From Enterobacillus tribolii (GTDB lineage Bacteria; Pseudomonadota; Gammaproteobacteria; Enterobacterales; Enterobacteriaceae), in the NCBI RefSeq assembly GCF_003363015.1, contig NZ_QRAP01000002.1, forward strand, positions 551,756 through 615,755: a stretch of DNA of 64,000 bases, written 5' to 3'. Of this stretch, positions 27,089 to 35,666 are shown piece after piece (position 1 is the stretch's first letter; each line of letters opens with the position of its first letter). Below the pieces are notes generated by a model, which was given only the letters and a program-made list of their open reading frames with translations, was not told where the DNA came from and did not search any database. Position numbers and translations under genes: made by a program.

Positions 27089-28539
27089 TCCCGTTTTTCC
27101 TCCAGGTTGAACATGATGTTGTGTTTTTTCACTTTGTACTGCAACGCCCCGCGGGAAACGCCTAACGCCCTTGCCGCTTTCGCCACACAGCCTTGTGACG
27201 CCTTCAACGCTTCGATTAAAAGCTGGTGTTCATATTCTTCAAGTTTATCGGTTAACGTAGCTCCCTGGCTGAATGAACTTTCACGACCGGTTTCTTTTTG
27301 GGGCTGGCTTTGCGGTTGGGTTTCGGCAGAAAAATGAGGGATGATGTCGGTTTCATTGTTAAAAATGAGTTCATTCAATGGACCTGGTTTTTTCTGCAGA
27401 ATCAGACTCCGTATAATGACGTTCTCCAGCATCCTTACGTTGCCCGGCCAGTCATACTCCAGTAATTGCTGTTCAACCGATGCCGGGAAAGGATATACCT
27501 GCATGTTGCTGCTGGCCTGGTGTTTGACCATAAAGTGGCGCGCCAGCGGAATGATTTCATCTTTTCTGTCCCTGAGGGGAGGGATCACAACCATACCGAT
27601 TTCCAGCCGGTAGAACAGATCGTTACGTAATCTCTTCTGCCTGATCATTTCATAAGGGGATTCGTTCATTGCAACGATAATGCGGATATCCGCCTTCAGC
27701 TCTTTACTCCCCCCGACTTTCCAGAACGTTTTTTCCTGAAGAAAACGCAGAATCTTCCCCTGAACATCGATGGGCAGCGCATTCAGCTCATCCAGAAATA
27801 AGGTTCCGCCATTGGCCAGTTCGAGGTAGCCACGGGTATTTTCTGCACCGGTAAACCCTCCTTTCACCGTACCAAAAAGCGTACTTTCGATTAAGGTTAC
27901 GGGCAATGCGCCGCAGTTAAGCGCAATAAAGGGCTTATGGCGACGGGGGCTGTGATTGTGAACGAAATTGGCCAGTAATTCTTTCCCGGTCCCTGTTTCA
28001 CCAATCACCATAACCGGTACATTACTCGCCGCCAGTCGGGCGGCGCGATCGAGCACCTGCTGCATTGCATCTGAATTATGAATGATTTCGGGCTGCTCGC
28101 CTTTCTCCTTACTAAATAACTTTTCATTCAATACGGACAAATGACGCTGTAATTTACGGAAACGGGAAAGATCCTGGCCTGACTCGATGACTCCCATGAC
28201 CTCGCCCGCGGAATTGAAAAGGGGAACCGTGGTGTGTTGGTAATCAATCAGTTTACCGCTGGGTGTGAAATAGCTTTTCTGATGATTGATTGATTCCTCT
28301 CCATACTTCAATGCCTTGAGCATTTCATTATCTTCGGCGCGAATGGAAGGGAAAACATTCAGCATATGTTTGCCCAAGACGTCTTTACGCTGACATTCGT
28401 CCAGATCCGCGTTTTCCTGATTGTAATAAATATGTTGCCCTGCGGTATTTAAAACAGAAAAAGGTTGCCCAAGAACATCGAAGAAATGACCAAATATTTT
28501 AATTGCCGCCTGTAATTCAGGATCAATTTCAACGTCCAT
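27085..28539 (-). CDS. PAS-domain sigma-54-dependent activator
   Basis: 484 residues: a PAS sensor (about 15-130; FSVLNTAGQHIYYNQ, then GVIESGQDLSRFRKLQR), an AAA+ domain with Walker A GETGTGKE (180-187), Walker B GTLFLDE (245-251), and a Fis-type helix-turn-helix at about 450-475 (AKAARALGVSRGALQYKVKK). The sigma-54 contact loop reads GGFTGA (227-232) rather than GAFTGA. RocR-like activators also vary at the second position (GSFTGA in those I remember). It is divergent from an APC permease gene that carries a -24/-12 promoter, so it should switch on that operon in response to an amino-acid-like or redox signal. Confidence 0.93.
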   Translation of the reverse strand: MDVEIDPELQAAIKIFGHFFDVLGQPFSVLNTAGQHIYYNQENADLDECQRKDVLGKHMLNVFPSIRAEDNEMLKALKYGEESINHQKSYFTPSGKLIDYQHTTVPLFNSAGEVMGVIESGQDLSRFRKLQRHLSVLNEKLFSKEKGEQPEIIHNSDAMQQVLDRAARLAASNVPVMVIGETGTGKELLANFVHNHSPRRHKPFIALNCGALPVTLIESTLFGTVKGGFTGAENTRGYLELANGGTLFLDELNALPIDVQGKILRFLQEKTFWKVGGSKELKADIRIIVAMNESPYEMIRQKRLRNDLFYRLEIGMVVIPPLRDRKDEIIPLARHFMVKHQASSNMQVYPFPASVEQQLLEYDWPGNVRMLENVIIRSLILQKKPGPLNELIFNNETDIIPHFSAETQPQSQPQKETGRESSFSQGATLTDKLEEYEHQLLIEALKASQGCVAKAARALGVSRGALQYKVKKHNIMFNLEEKRD

Positions 28540-28575
28540 TTTCTTTTCCTTCTGTTCGATGAAAATCTGGCGCCA

Positions 28576-28591
28576 TGCTTAAATTTAAGCA
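28576..28591. promoter_or_regulatory. 16-bp perfect palindrome, candidate enhancer site
   Basis: TGCTTAAATTTAAGCA, perfectly symmetric, about 75-90 bases upstream of the -24/-12 promoter. Distance and symmetry fit the upstream activator sequence of the adjacent Fis-type activator. Confidence 0.65.
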
Positions 28592-28664
28592 CATCGATGA
28601 TTTTTAGTCATGCGCTATTTCATTTGTTGTTAATTAATTCAATAAGTTAAGTTCAAAAAAATTA

Positions 28665-28680
28665 TGGCACAAGCTTTGCT
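28665..28680 (+). promoter_or_regulatory. Sigma-54 (-24/-12) promoter
   Basis: TGGCAC-N5-TTGCT, matching the TGGCAC/TTGCW consensus with exact spacing, about 105 bases before the permease start. A sigma-54 activator gene is divergent to it. An ACACCA-A-TGGTGT inverted repeat lies downstream at 28728-28740 in the untranslated leader. Confidence 0.88.
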
Positions 28681-28783
28681 AAATAAACCGTAGTGTTCAA
28701 GAGGATAAACGACAATGCATTAATGGCACACCAATGGTGTACCGGGAAAATCATAAACCGTCAATTATTACAGGAAGCCCGTT

Positions 28784-30181
28784 ATGGACTCTCAAATCAA
28801 TAAGGGAAAGATGGGAATATCACAAATCGCACTGTTTTGTATGTGCGCGGTGATTGTCCTTGAAACGCTTACCGCTTCAGCATCAATAGGCCCCAGTGGT
28901 TTGTTTTGGTGGGGGATAACATTAATATTCTTTATTGTACCTTACTCCCTGATCACTTCAGAGCTTGGCACAGCTTACCCGGCGGAAGGGGGTATTTATG
29001 ACTGGATCCGCCGGGCATTTGGCGCGCGGATGTCTACCCGGGCTGTTTATTTATACTGGTTAGCCGGTGGTTTGTGGATGCCCGCGGGATATATTCTTTT
29101 CGCAGGGATGTTCGCCCGTGTTTTTATGCCGGAATTATCCCTGATGGGGCAGGTGGGGATTGTTTTGGTGATGAGTTGGTTAACCATTGCCTTTATTAAC
29201 TTTAAAACCAGTGTTGGTATCTGGCTGACAGTATCCGGCGCTATTTTTAAAATTACGGTTATTATGATCCTCGGCATCGCCGGTTTTTACCATCTGTTTG
29301 TGCATGGCCCCGCGAACGAGTTTTCGTTTGAGACAATGCTTCCTTCCGCTTCATCAGGCATCGGATTTCTGGCTGTTATCGTTTATAACCTGGTCGGGCT
29401 TGAACTGGTTGCCTGTATGGGGAAAGAGCTGCGCAACCCGGTAAGGGATATGCCGCGGGCGATTCTTCTCGCCTCACTGGCTATCGCTTTCCTTTATGTG
29501 TTTGGCTCCATGGGGATTCTGATGGCGATTCCGCTGGAAAACCTGAACCTGGTTTCCGGTATTGTTGATGCGCTTGGTCCGTTGCTTGGCGAAGGTAGCC
29601 CGTTAATTATTCTGGTCTGTGTCTTCTTTATGCTTTCTATTGTGGGGAACCAGGTGACCTGGGCCATGGCTCCCAGCCGTGCAGCCGCGGAAGCGGCAAG
29701 GGAAGGGGAGCTCCCCGCGTTCATCGGTCGCTGGCACCCCAAAAATAACACGCCTTATTGGGCCAACCGTATTCTCGGTATCGTATCGACCGTAATTACA
29801 TTGGTTTATGCCTGGTTTGCTCAGGGCGATAACGCCAATATGTTCTGGTCAATATTCTCTTTCTCCAGCGCCTGTATCATCATCAGTTATCTGTTGTTCT
29901 TCGCCTCGTTTATTAAATTACGGATTTCTGATAAATCAACGCCCCGTCCATTTAAAGTTCCGGGGGGAATGCCCGTCGCTATCAGTTGCTCACTGTTGTG
30001 TATGGCATTCATTTTCATGTGCGCCATGCTGTTTATTTTCCCGGATATTCCCAAAGGCATGATCGACTGGAATCACAGTGGCCCGATCCTGGCCGGCGTC
30101 ATTATTGTACTGACGGTGGGTGACATTATTATCCGCCGGGCTGAGAAAGCGCACTTAAAACTCAGCCATGCGGTGCAATAA
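28784..30181 (+). CDS. APC-family amino acid permease
   Basis: 465 residues with about 12 membrane segments. The family opening (ISQIALFCMCAVIVLETL, then a GPSGLFWWG break in the first segment) and ELGTAYPAEGGIYDWIRRAFG are diagnostic. It should import an amino acid or amine with a cation. It starts after ACAGGAAGCCC, in an operon with a 49-codon gene and an amidase. The sigma-54 promoter upstream ties uptake to nitrogen supply or to a specific inducer. The likely logic is that the permease imports an amide-bearing compound and the amidase releases ammonia or an amine. Confidence 0.92.
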   Translation: MDSQINKGKMGISQIALFCMCAVIVLETLTASASIGPSGLFWWGITLIFFIVPYSLITSELGTAYPAEGGIYDWIRRAFGARMSTRAVYLYWLAGGLWMPAGYILFAGMFARVFMPELSLMGQVGIVLVMSWLTIAFINFKTSVGIWLTVSGAIFKITVIMILGIAGFYHLFVHGPANEFSFETMLPSASSGIGFLAVIVYNLVGLELVACMGKELRNPVRDMPRAILLASLAIAFLYVFGSMGILMAIPLENLNLVSGIVDALGPLLGEGSPLIILVCVFFMLSIVGNQVTWAMAPSRAAAEAAREGELPAFIGRWHPKNNTPYWANRILGIVSTVITLVYAWFAQGDNANMFWSIFSFSSACIIISYLLFFASFIKLRISDKSTPRPFKVPGGMPVAISCSLLCMAFIFMCAMLFIFPDIPKGMIDWNHSGPILAGVIIVLTVGDIIIRRAEKAHLKLSHAVQ

Positions 30182-30270
30182 CAAATTCATACGCGGTGAA
30201 CCTATAAATCAGACAGTAAACCCATTACCTGAATAAATAAACGTGAAAAGTACCAACCAAGGAGACCATA

Positions 30271-30420
30271 ATGACCAGAAATGGCGCTATTGCTGCAATA
30301 CGATTAGCCTGTCGTTGGGATTTACAGGCTAATATCAGAAACAATAAAAATTACGATGCATCCGTCCCGCGTGGTGGAGACAATCAACCCTTTATCTCCC
30401 GGCAGGAGGTGGCAGCATGA
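30271..30420 (+). CDS. Small 49-residue protein coupled to the amidase gene
   Basis: The reading frame has a strong AAGGAG site 6 bases before its ATG and ends in ATGA, where its stop overlaps the amidase start. The product begins MTRNGAIAAIRLACRW and is basic at first, polar later, with one cysteine and no clear membrane helix. It could be a real small protein or a leader peptide that drives coupled translation of the amidase, whose own GGAGG site lies inside it. I recognise no family. Confidence 0.6.
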   Translation: MTRNGAIAAIRLACRWDLQANIRNNKNYDASVPRGGDNQPFISRQEVAA

Positions 30421-32120
30421 TCGAAGTTACCGAGGTTTCTATTGCCGAGCTGCGTGACGCGCTCGAATCCGGTCGCACTACGTCGGTTGAACTGGTTAAG
30501 TCCTATCTCGCCCGTATCGATGCCTATGACGGCCCTGACACGCAGACCCGGCTGAATGCGGTCGTGGTGCGCAATCCTGACGCGCTCAGGGAAGCCGAAG
30601 CTTCCGACGCACGTCGTGCCCGTGGTGAAACGCTTGGCCCGCTGGACGGCATTCCCTATACCGCCAAAGACAGCTATCTGGTGAAGGGGCTCACCGCCGC
30701 TGCCGGCAGCCCGGCCTTTAAGGATCTGATCGCCTATCGCGATGCGTTCGCCGTTGAGCGCCTGCGCGCCGCCGGCGCTATCTGCCTGGGCAAGACCAAC
30801 ATGCCGCCGATGGCGAATGGCGGGATGCAGCGCGGCGTCTATGGCCGTGCCGAGAGCCCGTACAACGCCAACTACCTCACCGCGCCGTTCGCCTCGGGTT
30901 CCTCCAACGGGGCAGGCACCGCCACCGCTGCTAGCTTCTGCGCCTTCGGGCTGGCTGAAGAAACGTGGTCGAGCGGTCGCGGCCCGGCTTCGAATAACGG
31001 CCTGTGCGCCTACACCCCGTCGCGCGGCGTGATTTCCGTGCGCGGCAACTGGCCGTTGACGCCGACCATGGACGTGGTGGTGCCGTACGCCCGAACCATG
31101 AGAGACCTGCTCGAAGTGCTTGACGTTGTGGTCGCGGACGATCCGGACACACGTGGCGACCTGTGGCGTCTGCAACCCTGGGTGAAGATTCCCAAGGCGT
31201 CGACGGTACGCCCGGCGTCCTACCCGGACCTCGCCGTTCAGGCCGACACGTTCAAGGGCAAGCGCCTTGGCGTACCACGGATGTTCATCAATAAGGATGA
31301 ACTGGCCGGCACCAGCGAAAACCCCGGCATCGGTGGCCCGACCGGCCAGCGCATCAACACCCGTGCTTCGGTCATTGACCTCTGGGAAGCCGCGCGCAAG
31401 GCGCTGGAAGCGGCCGGCGCCGAAGTGATCGAAGTGGATTTCCCGCTGGTTTCCAACTGTGAGGGCGACCGCCCCGGCGCGCCGACCGTGTTCAACCGCG
31501 GTATAGTCTCGCCGGAGTACCTCAATGATGAGTTGTGGGAACTGTCTGGCTGGGCCTTCGATGACTTCCTGCGTGCCAACGGCGACCCGAAACTGAACAA
31601 ACTGGCCGACGCCAACGGGCCGCTGATTTTCCCGCACGATCCGGGCACGTTGCCGAACCGGGAGGGCGACCTGGCCGCCGGCATGGACGAGTATGTCAAT
31701 ATGGCCAAGCGCGGCATCAAACCGTACGACCAGATTGCCTCCGTGCCGGACGGTCTGCGCGGCCTGGAGAAAACCCGCAAGCTGGATCTGGAAGACTGGA
31801 TGGACGCGCTCAAGCTCGACGCCGTATTATTCCCCACCGTGGCCGACGTTGGCCCGGCGGATGCGGACGTCAACCCGGTTTCGGCTGATATCGCCTGGAG
31901 CAACGGTATCTGGGTTGCGAACGGCAATCTCGCCATTCGTCACCTGGGGGTGCCGACCGTGACCGTACCGATGGGCGTGATGGCCGACATCGGCATGCCG
32001 GTGGGCCTGACCTTCGCGGGCCGAGCCTATGACGACAACAACCTGCTGCGCTTTGCGGCTGCCTATGAGGCCACCGGCAGCAAGCGCCTGGTGCCGCCGC
32101 GTACGCCGCCGCTCGCTTGA
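30417..32120 (+). CDS. Amidase-signature family hydrolase
   Basis: 567 residues. The Ser-cisSer-Lys triad is traceable: Lys in GIPYTAKDSY (about residue 81), the cis-Ser in FASGSSNGAG (about 162), and the nucleophile in ETWSSGRGPAS (about 186), where the usual DTGGSIRxPA has become ETWSSGRGPA. It should hydrolyse a carboxamide in the cytosol; the substrate is unknown. The coding sequence is GC-rich and rich in GC-ending codons compared with the permease gene before it, perhaps a different origin. It starts at ATGA overlapping a 49-codon gene and has GGAGG upstream. A terminator follows. Confidence 0.9.
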   Translation: MIEVTEVSIAELRDALESGRTTSVELVKSYLARIDAYDGPDTQTRLNAVVVRNPDALREAEASDARRARGETLGPLDGIPYTAKDSYLVKGLTAAAGSPAFKDLIAYRDAFAVERLRAAGAICLGKTNMPPMANGGMQRGVYGRAESPYNANYLTAPFASGSSNGAGTATAASFCAFGLAEETWSSGRGPASNNGLCAYTPSRGVISVRGNWPLTPTMDVVVPYARTMRDLLEVLDVVVADDPDTRGDLWRLQPWVKIPKASTVRPASYPDLAVQADTFKGKRLGVPRMFINKDELAGTSENPGIGGPTGQRINTRASVIDLWEAARKALEAAGAEVIEVDFPLVSNCEGDRPGAPTVFNRGIVSPEYLNDELWELSGWAFDDFLRANGDPKLNKLADANGPLIFPHDPGTLPNREGDLAAGMDEYVNMAKRGIKPYDQIASVPDGLRGLEKTRKLDLEDWMDALKLDAVLFPTVADVGPADADVNPVSADIAWSNGIWVANGNLAIRHLGVPTVTVPMGVMADIGMPVGLTFAGRAYDDNNLLRFAAAYEATGSKRLVPPRTPPLA

Positions 32121-32174
32121 TGTGCGTGGGCTGAACGGGGCGTTATTTTTAGTACGCCCGGTTAAGAGGTTATC

Positions 32175-32207
32175 AAAGCCATCTGTTTGCAGGTGGCTTT
32201 TTGCTTT
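32175..32207 (+). terminator. Rho-independent terminator of the permease-amidase operon
   Basis: AAAGCCATCTG / CAGGTGGCTTT, 11-bp stem with one G-T pair, 4-base loop, then TTGCTTT. Confidence 0.8.
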
Positions 32208-32647
32208 ATATGCCGGGTACGCTTGCCGTTATCTGATGCTTATGAAAAGGGGGATTTATTTCTTACAGAAACAACAGGTTACTCTCGCGATGCCTATCGC
32301 TGTATAGGGCAGGCGCTGGGTTACAGCGTACAGGGGAGTGATGGTGGGCTATGGGGTGTTGCGGCGGTCTGTATGATTCTGGATGTCAAATCAGCGGAGG
32401 GCTATAAATAATGGATGATGTGACGATCGTAGCTCTCTTTGCCTTCATTATCTGCTGGTAGCGGGGGGCAATTATTTTACGCATTGCACTTTCCTCTTAT
32501 GCATGGTTTACCCGCTATTGGTTTGGTATTAAAAAGCTTCTCGTTTCTCACTGCTATTTTTAGTAATGTTTTTTCTATTGGGAATCAGGTAATTCTGCCT
32601 GTTTTCTGCACGGAAAAGCAGGGCGGCAGAGTGTTTGCGACCGATTA
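32208..32647. other. Region with only fragmentary reading frames
   Basis: Short open frames exist (for example 32187-32411) but none has a ribosome site, family resemblance or good codon use. The stretch after 32460 is AT-rich. It could be decayed sequence at the edge of the T6SS island. Confidence 0.4.
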
Positions 32648-33026
32648 TCATTGTTGCTGAATGGCAGCAACATCACGTTTCCCTTTCTGTGTGAGAGGAA
32701 CCTGTTTGGTGGCCACCATTGTCACGAACACATACGGTTGTTCACCACATTCATTAACCCCCATCTTCATCCAGAATAACGGGTATCCCCAGAAACCGTC
32801 CCACGCGCCCGACGTCATTGATAGCAATCTGGATTGCGGTATAGCGGTTGGGACGATAAACCAGTGAAGCCTGTTCGTTTCCCTTGCTGTTATGTTCGCC
32901 CGCATACTGGCGCAGTTCCCACTCGACGGTATTAACGACGATGCTGAACTGGTGGCAACTCACCAGAATATGATTTTCGCTGAGTTTATCAAACAGCAGA
33001 TTATTACTCGTCTCTAAATGATCCAT
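32648..33026 (-). pseudogene. Frameshifted gene of unknown function, broken at a G5 run
   Basis: An ATG at 33026 with GGAGAT upstream opens a frame that reads well (VYRPNRYTAIQIAINDVGR) and stops at 32754 right after a run of five G (minus strand; CCCCC at 32758-32762). Removing one G joins it to a second frame, which continues VNECGEQPYVFVTMVATKQ and ends at 32648, giving about 125 residues. Either the gene is inactivated, or the run is phase-variable, or the base call is wrong. I recognise no family. It lies just past the end of the left T6SS operon, next to a DUF1795-type gene, so an effector-immunity relic is conceivable. Confidence 0.55.
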
Positions 33027-33118
33027 GACAATATCTCCATGTTGTCCGATTTTTTCATTCCTTAAAATCTGAGCTGGCTGCAACCATGATGTCTGCGGTT
33101 ATTATTATAAAAATGAGC

Positions 33119-33140
33119 TAGGGGGGAGAGGCCCCCCCTA
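33119..33140. other. G/C-tract hairpin
   Basis: A run of six G and a run of seven C separated by AGAGG, preceded by A and followed by T, forming a 7-bp stem. It lies between the T6SS left-arm terminator and the frameshifted gene. No function assigned. Confidence 0.4.
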
Positions 33141-33170
33141 TCCCCTTTCAAACGGCCCCATAAGGAAAGC

Positions 33171-33230
33171 ATAAAAAAATGGCCGGAAAGAAAGCGTGTT
33201 ATGGCCCATTGCGCCGGGCCATTTTTATAA
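33171..33230 (-). terminator. Terminator at the end of the left T6SS arm
   Basis: On the minus strand AAAAATGGCCCGG pairs (one bulged base) with CCGGCCATTTTTTT, which ends in a T-run. An alternative inner hairpin ATGGCCC / GGGCCAT (33201-33207, 33216-33222) is followed by T on the plus strand, so the element may work both ways. Confidence 0.7.
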
Positions 33231-33258
33231 GGTTATTTTGCTGTGTATTTTCTTGTCA

Positions 33259-33756
33259 TTATCCGTTGGCTTTTACCGCCGCCTCATCCTCAAAGGGAAC
33301 AAAGCTGTTGATTATTTTAACGTAATGCTTTCTTTGCGACTCCGTGAAGTCTTCGTCCACCGCCAGCGTGAAGATAATCAGGTTACGCTTGGCCGGGTTA
33401 ATGCGCGGATGGTAGGGCAGCGTGATAACGGAGATAACCTGCTTAACCCATTTTCCGTCTTCCAGATATTTGTTCGCCATCTGGATAAGCGGTAATTTTG
33501 CCGGCCCGATTTCGTGCGTCAGGCGTTTACCTTCTTCTGAGAAACCGGGCACGAAGCGCTGCATCCGCTCCACCTGATCGTCGCAAAACTCTTCCGGTGT
33601 TTTTCCTTCCAGCAGCGTTACGCGGTTGATCAGGATGTTATACGGGTTTTGTTCTTCATCGCGGAAGCGGAGAATATTAATAGACTGATCCACCACAGGG
33701 GCGACGGTCATAAAGTGCCCCTCATAAATGGGGAAATTAATTTGTTTATTGTTCAT
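33259..33756 (-). CDS. DUF1795/DcrB-like protein, possible T6SS effector chaperone
   Basis: 165 residues without a signal peptide. The pattern INILRFRD, then NILINRVTLLEGKTPEEFCDDQV, then a C-terminal QRKHYVKIINSF is that of the DcrB/DUF1795 fold, which includes EagR-type chaperones that load membrane-segment-bearing PAAR/Rhs effectors. It is the last gene of the left T6SS operon, 20 bases after the OmpA-domain gene. No Rhs or PAAR effector is next to it in this window, so its client, if any, is elsewhere. Family fairly sure, role inferred. Confidence 0.78.
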   Translation of the reverse strand: MNNKQINFPIYEGHFMTVAPVVDQSINILRFRDEEQNPYNILINRVTLLEGKTPEEFCDDQVERMQRFVPGFSEEGKRLTHEIGPAKLPLIQMANKYLEDGKWVKQVISVITLPYHPRINPAKRNLIIFTLAVDEDFTESQRKHYVKIINSFVPFEDEAAVKANG

Positions 33757-33776
33757 AGCAAATAGTCTCTCTGTTG

Positions 33777-35666
33777 TTATTGGTCTGCTCTTTCCTTGGA
33801 TAACGGAATAATTTCAACACGGCGGTTTTGGCTTCGCCCTTGTTCTGTGTCATTGCTGGCTATCGGCCGGGAACTGCCGGCGCCTTCGGCTTTGAAACGG
33901 TCCAGAGGCAGTCCGCTTTGCGCCATGAGCCAATCCCGGACAACCAAGGCCCGCTGCGTGGAGAGCTTGAGATTGATCTCCGCCGAGCCGGTGTTGTCGG
34001 AATGACCGATAATCAAAATGTCAGTTTCGGGGTGATTGATAATTACCGGCAGTATTTCCTCAAGGGCTTTTTCACTGCCGGGAATTAACGTGATGCTGCC
34101 GTGTTCAAATAACGGAGTTACGCTGGACAAAATAAAGTCGTACGAAGGCTGCGCCTCTTCCGCGAGGTTTGGGTTTCCTTCGGCCGTGCCGTCAGCGCTT
34201 TGAAGATCTTTGGCATTAACATCCCAGTGCTGGATGATGCCCGGCGTCGTAAATTCCGGATAACGAACTTCCGTCCGGTTGACATAAAGGTAAGCTGCTG
34301 CGGCAATAGCTGCTGCGACGGCAGCGGCGAGGATGCAGGGCCATATTCTGCGCGCCGGCTTCGCTTCGTCGTGATGAACCGGCGCAGCCGCGGTTTCTGC
34401 CGTCTCCTCCTCTTCCGGGGGATATTGATAAACCACCGGCAACGGCGGCAGCGGAATCGATGAGGCTAATCCCGGCAGAATGCCGTATTTCTCTCCCAGC
34501 CAGGCGGACCAGGCGCCGTGGCGGACAAAGCCGTTGCTGTAGTCTGACAAGGCGACGCCGGCGAAGCTCAGCGGCGTAGCGTCAAACAGCTTCTGCAATA
34601 GCGAAGTGACCTTGTTTTCCGTCAGCCAGGCGAAAAGCGTGCTGGCTAACGCATGGCGCTGGGTGACGTAAAAATCCCGGCCATGATCGCGTGCGGCCAG
34701 CCCGGCGATCAGGGACTCCAGCGTCCGCTCGAGTTTTTCCCGCGGCTCATCACGGGTGCTGAACTGGCCGGTCCATACCGCGCGGTCCTGATCGTGGGAG
34801 AAGCGCTCCTGGCTGAGGCGCGCATAAAAGGCCACCATGCAGGGAATGCGTTGCGGCAGGGCGATGGCCGACAGCGAATGCTGCCAGTCGGCGATTTGTC
34901 CCATCAGGATTGATACGTTTTCAAACCCTTCGGGAATAATCGGGAAATAGGCCATGACCGTGATGCCAGGATCGTTTCCGCGCACGCTCTCCAGGCGTTT
35001 TTCCAGCGTTTTGGCGTCGGACGCCAAAAGCCACAGCGTGCCGTTGCCGCCGTGAACTTCGGAAGAGCCGTCGTTTTGTTTAAACCACCTGGTGGCGAAC
35101 GGACCGATGATAAATACCACCAGCTGCGGTTTTACGGCGGGCTGCGGCGCGGCGTCTTCCTCATCCGGCTCAGGTTCCTGAGCGGCGGCGATGACGTCGG
35201 CGCGTTCCCCGGCCGGGCGCCACTGATAATAGCGCTCGCCGTAGGTGGTTTGCAGTTCGGCCAGTTCGGCGCTCTTGCCGTCCAGGCGAATCAGCAGGGA
35301 AAGCAGCTTATAGGCATAGGCGAAAATCGTTTCGCTCCGGGTGTCCATCAACTGCTCAAGCTGTTGCTCGGGCGAATCTTCTTTGCCGGTATAGCCGTAA
35401 AAATAGTGCATTAACGAATAGCGCTGGCCGAAAGCCTGGCTATCGCCGTAGCGTGCGTTGATATGCCGATCGAAGTAGCCGCAGATGATTTTGCACAGCC
35501 CTTCGCACTCATCAAACGGTTTGTCTTCGGCAACCAGCTCATTGCCGAACTGTTCAATCAGCGTGGTGAGCTTCAGGTGGAATTCAGCCAGAGACGGGAT
35601 CACGCCGTCAAAGGTCAGTAATGTATCAATGCTGATGATTCGGTTAAATATTTTGGTACTTTTCAC
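33777..35666 (-). CDS. T6SS-associated protein with DotU-like N-terminus and C-terminal OmpA domain
   Basis: 629 residues. The N-terminal 160 or so look DotU-like (FDECEGLCKIICGYFDRHIN; YGERYYQW). A central soluble region is followed by an Ala-rich single membrane helix (about 454-476) and an OmpA/MotB-type peptidoglycan-binding domain (IIGHSDNTGSAEINLKLSTQ, SQNRRVEI). This is a second TssL-like wall anchor besides the tssL at 55377. I chose the GTG at 35666: its stop-start overlap with the glycosyltransferase gene reads GTGA and GGAG lies upstream. An ATG at 35717 would overlap that gene by 55 bases. Confidence 0.8.
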   Translation of the reverse strand: MKSTKIFNRIISIDTLLTFDGVIPSLAEFHLKLTTLIEQFGNELVAEDKPFDECEGLCKIICGYFDRHINARYGDSQAFGQRYSLMHYFYGYTGKEDSPEQQLEQLMDTRSETIFAYAYKLLSLLIRLDGKSAELAELQTTYGERYYQWRPAGERADVIAAAQEPEPDEEDAAPQPAVKPQLVVFIIGPFATRWFKQNDGSSEVHGGNGTLWLLASDAKTLEKRLESVRGNDPGITVMAYFPIIPEGFENVSILMGQIADWQHSLSAIALPQRIPCMVAFYARLSQERFSHDQDRAVWTGQFSTRDEPREKLERTLESLIAGLAARDHGRDFYVTQRHALASTLFAWLTENKVTSLLQKLFDATPLSFAGVALSDYSNGFVRHGAWSAWLGEKYGILPGLASSIPLPPLPVVYQYPPEEEETAETAAAPVHHDEAKPARRIWPCILAAAVAAAIAAAAYLYVNRTEVRYPEFTTPGIIQHWDVNAKDLQSADGTAEGNPNLAEEAQPSYDFILSSVTPLFEHGSITLIPGSEKALEEILPVIINHPETDILIIGHSDNTGSAEINLKLSTQRALVVRDWLMAQSGLPLDRFKAEGAGSSRPIASNDTEQGRSQNRRVEIIPLSKERADQ

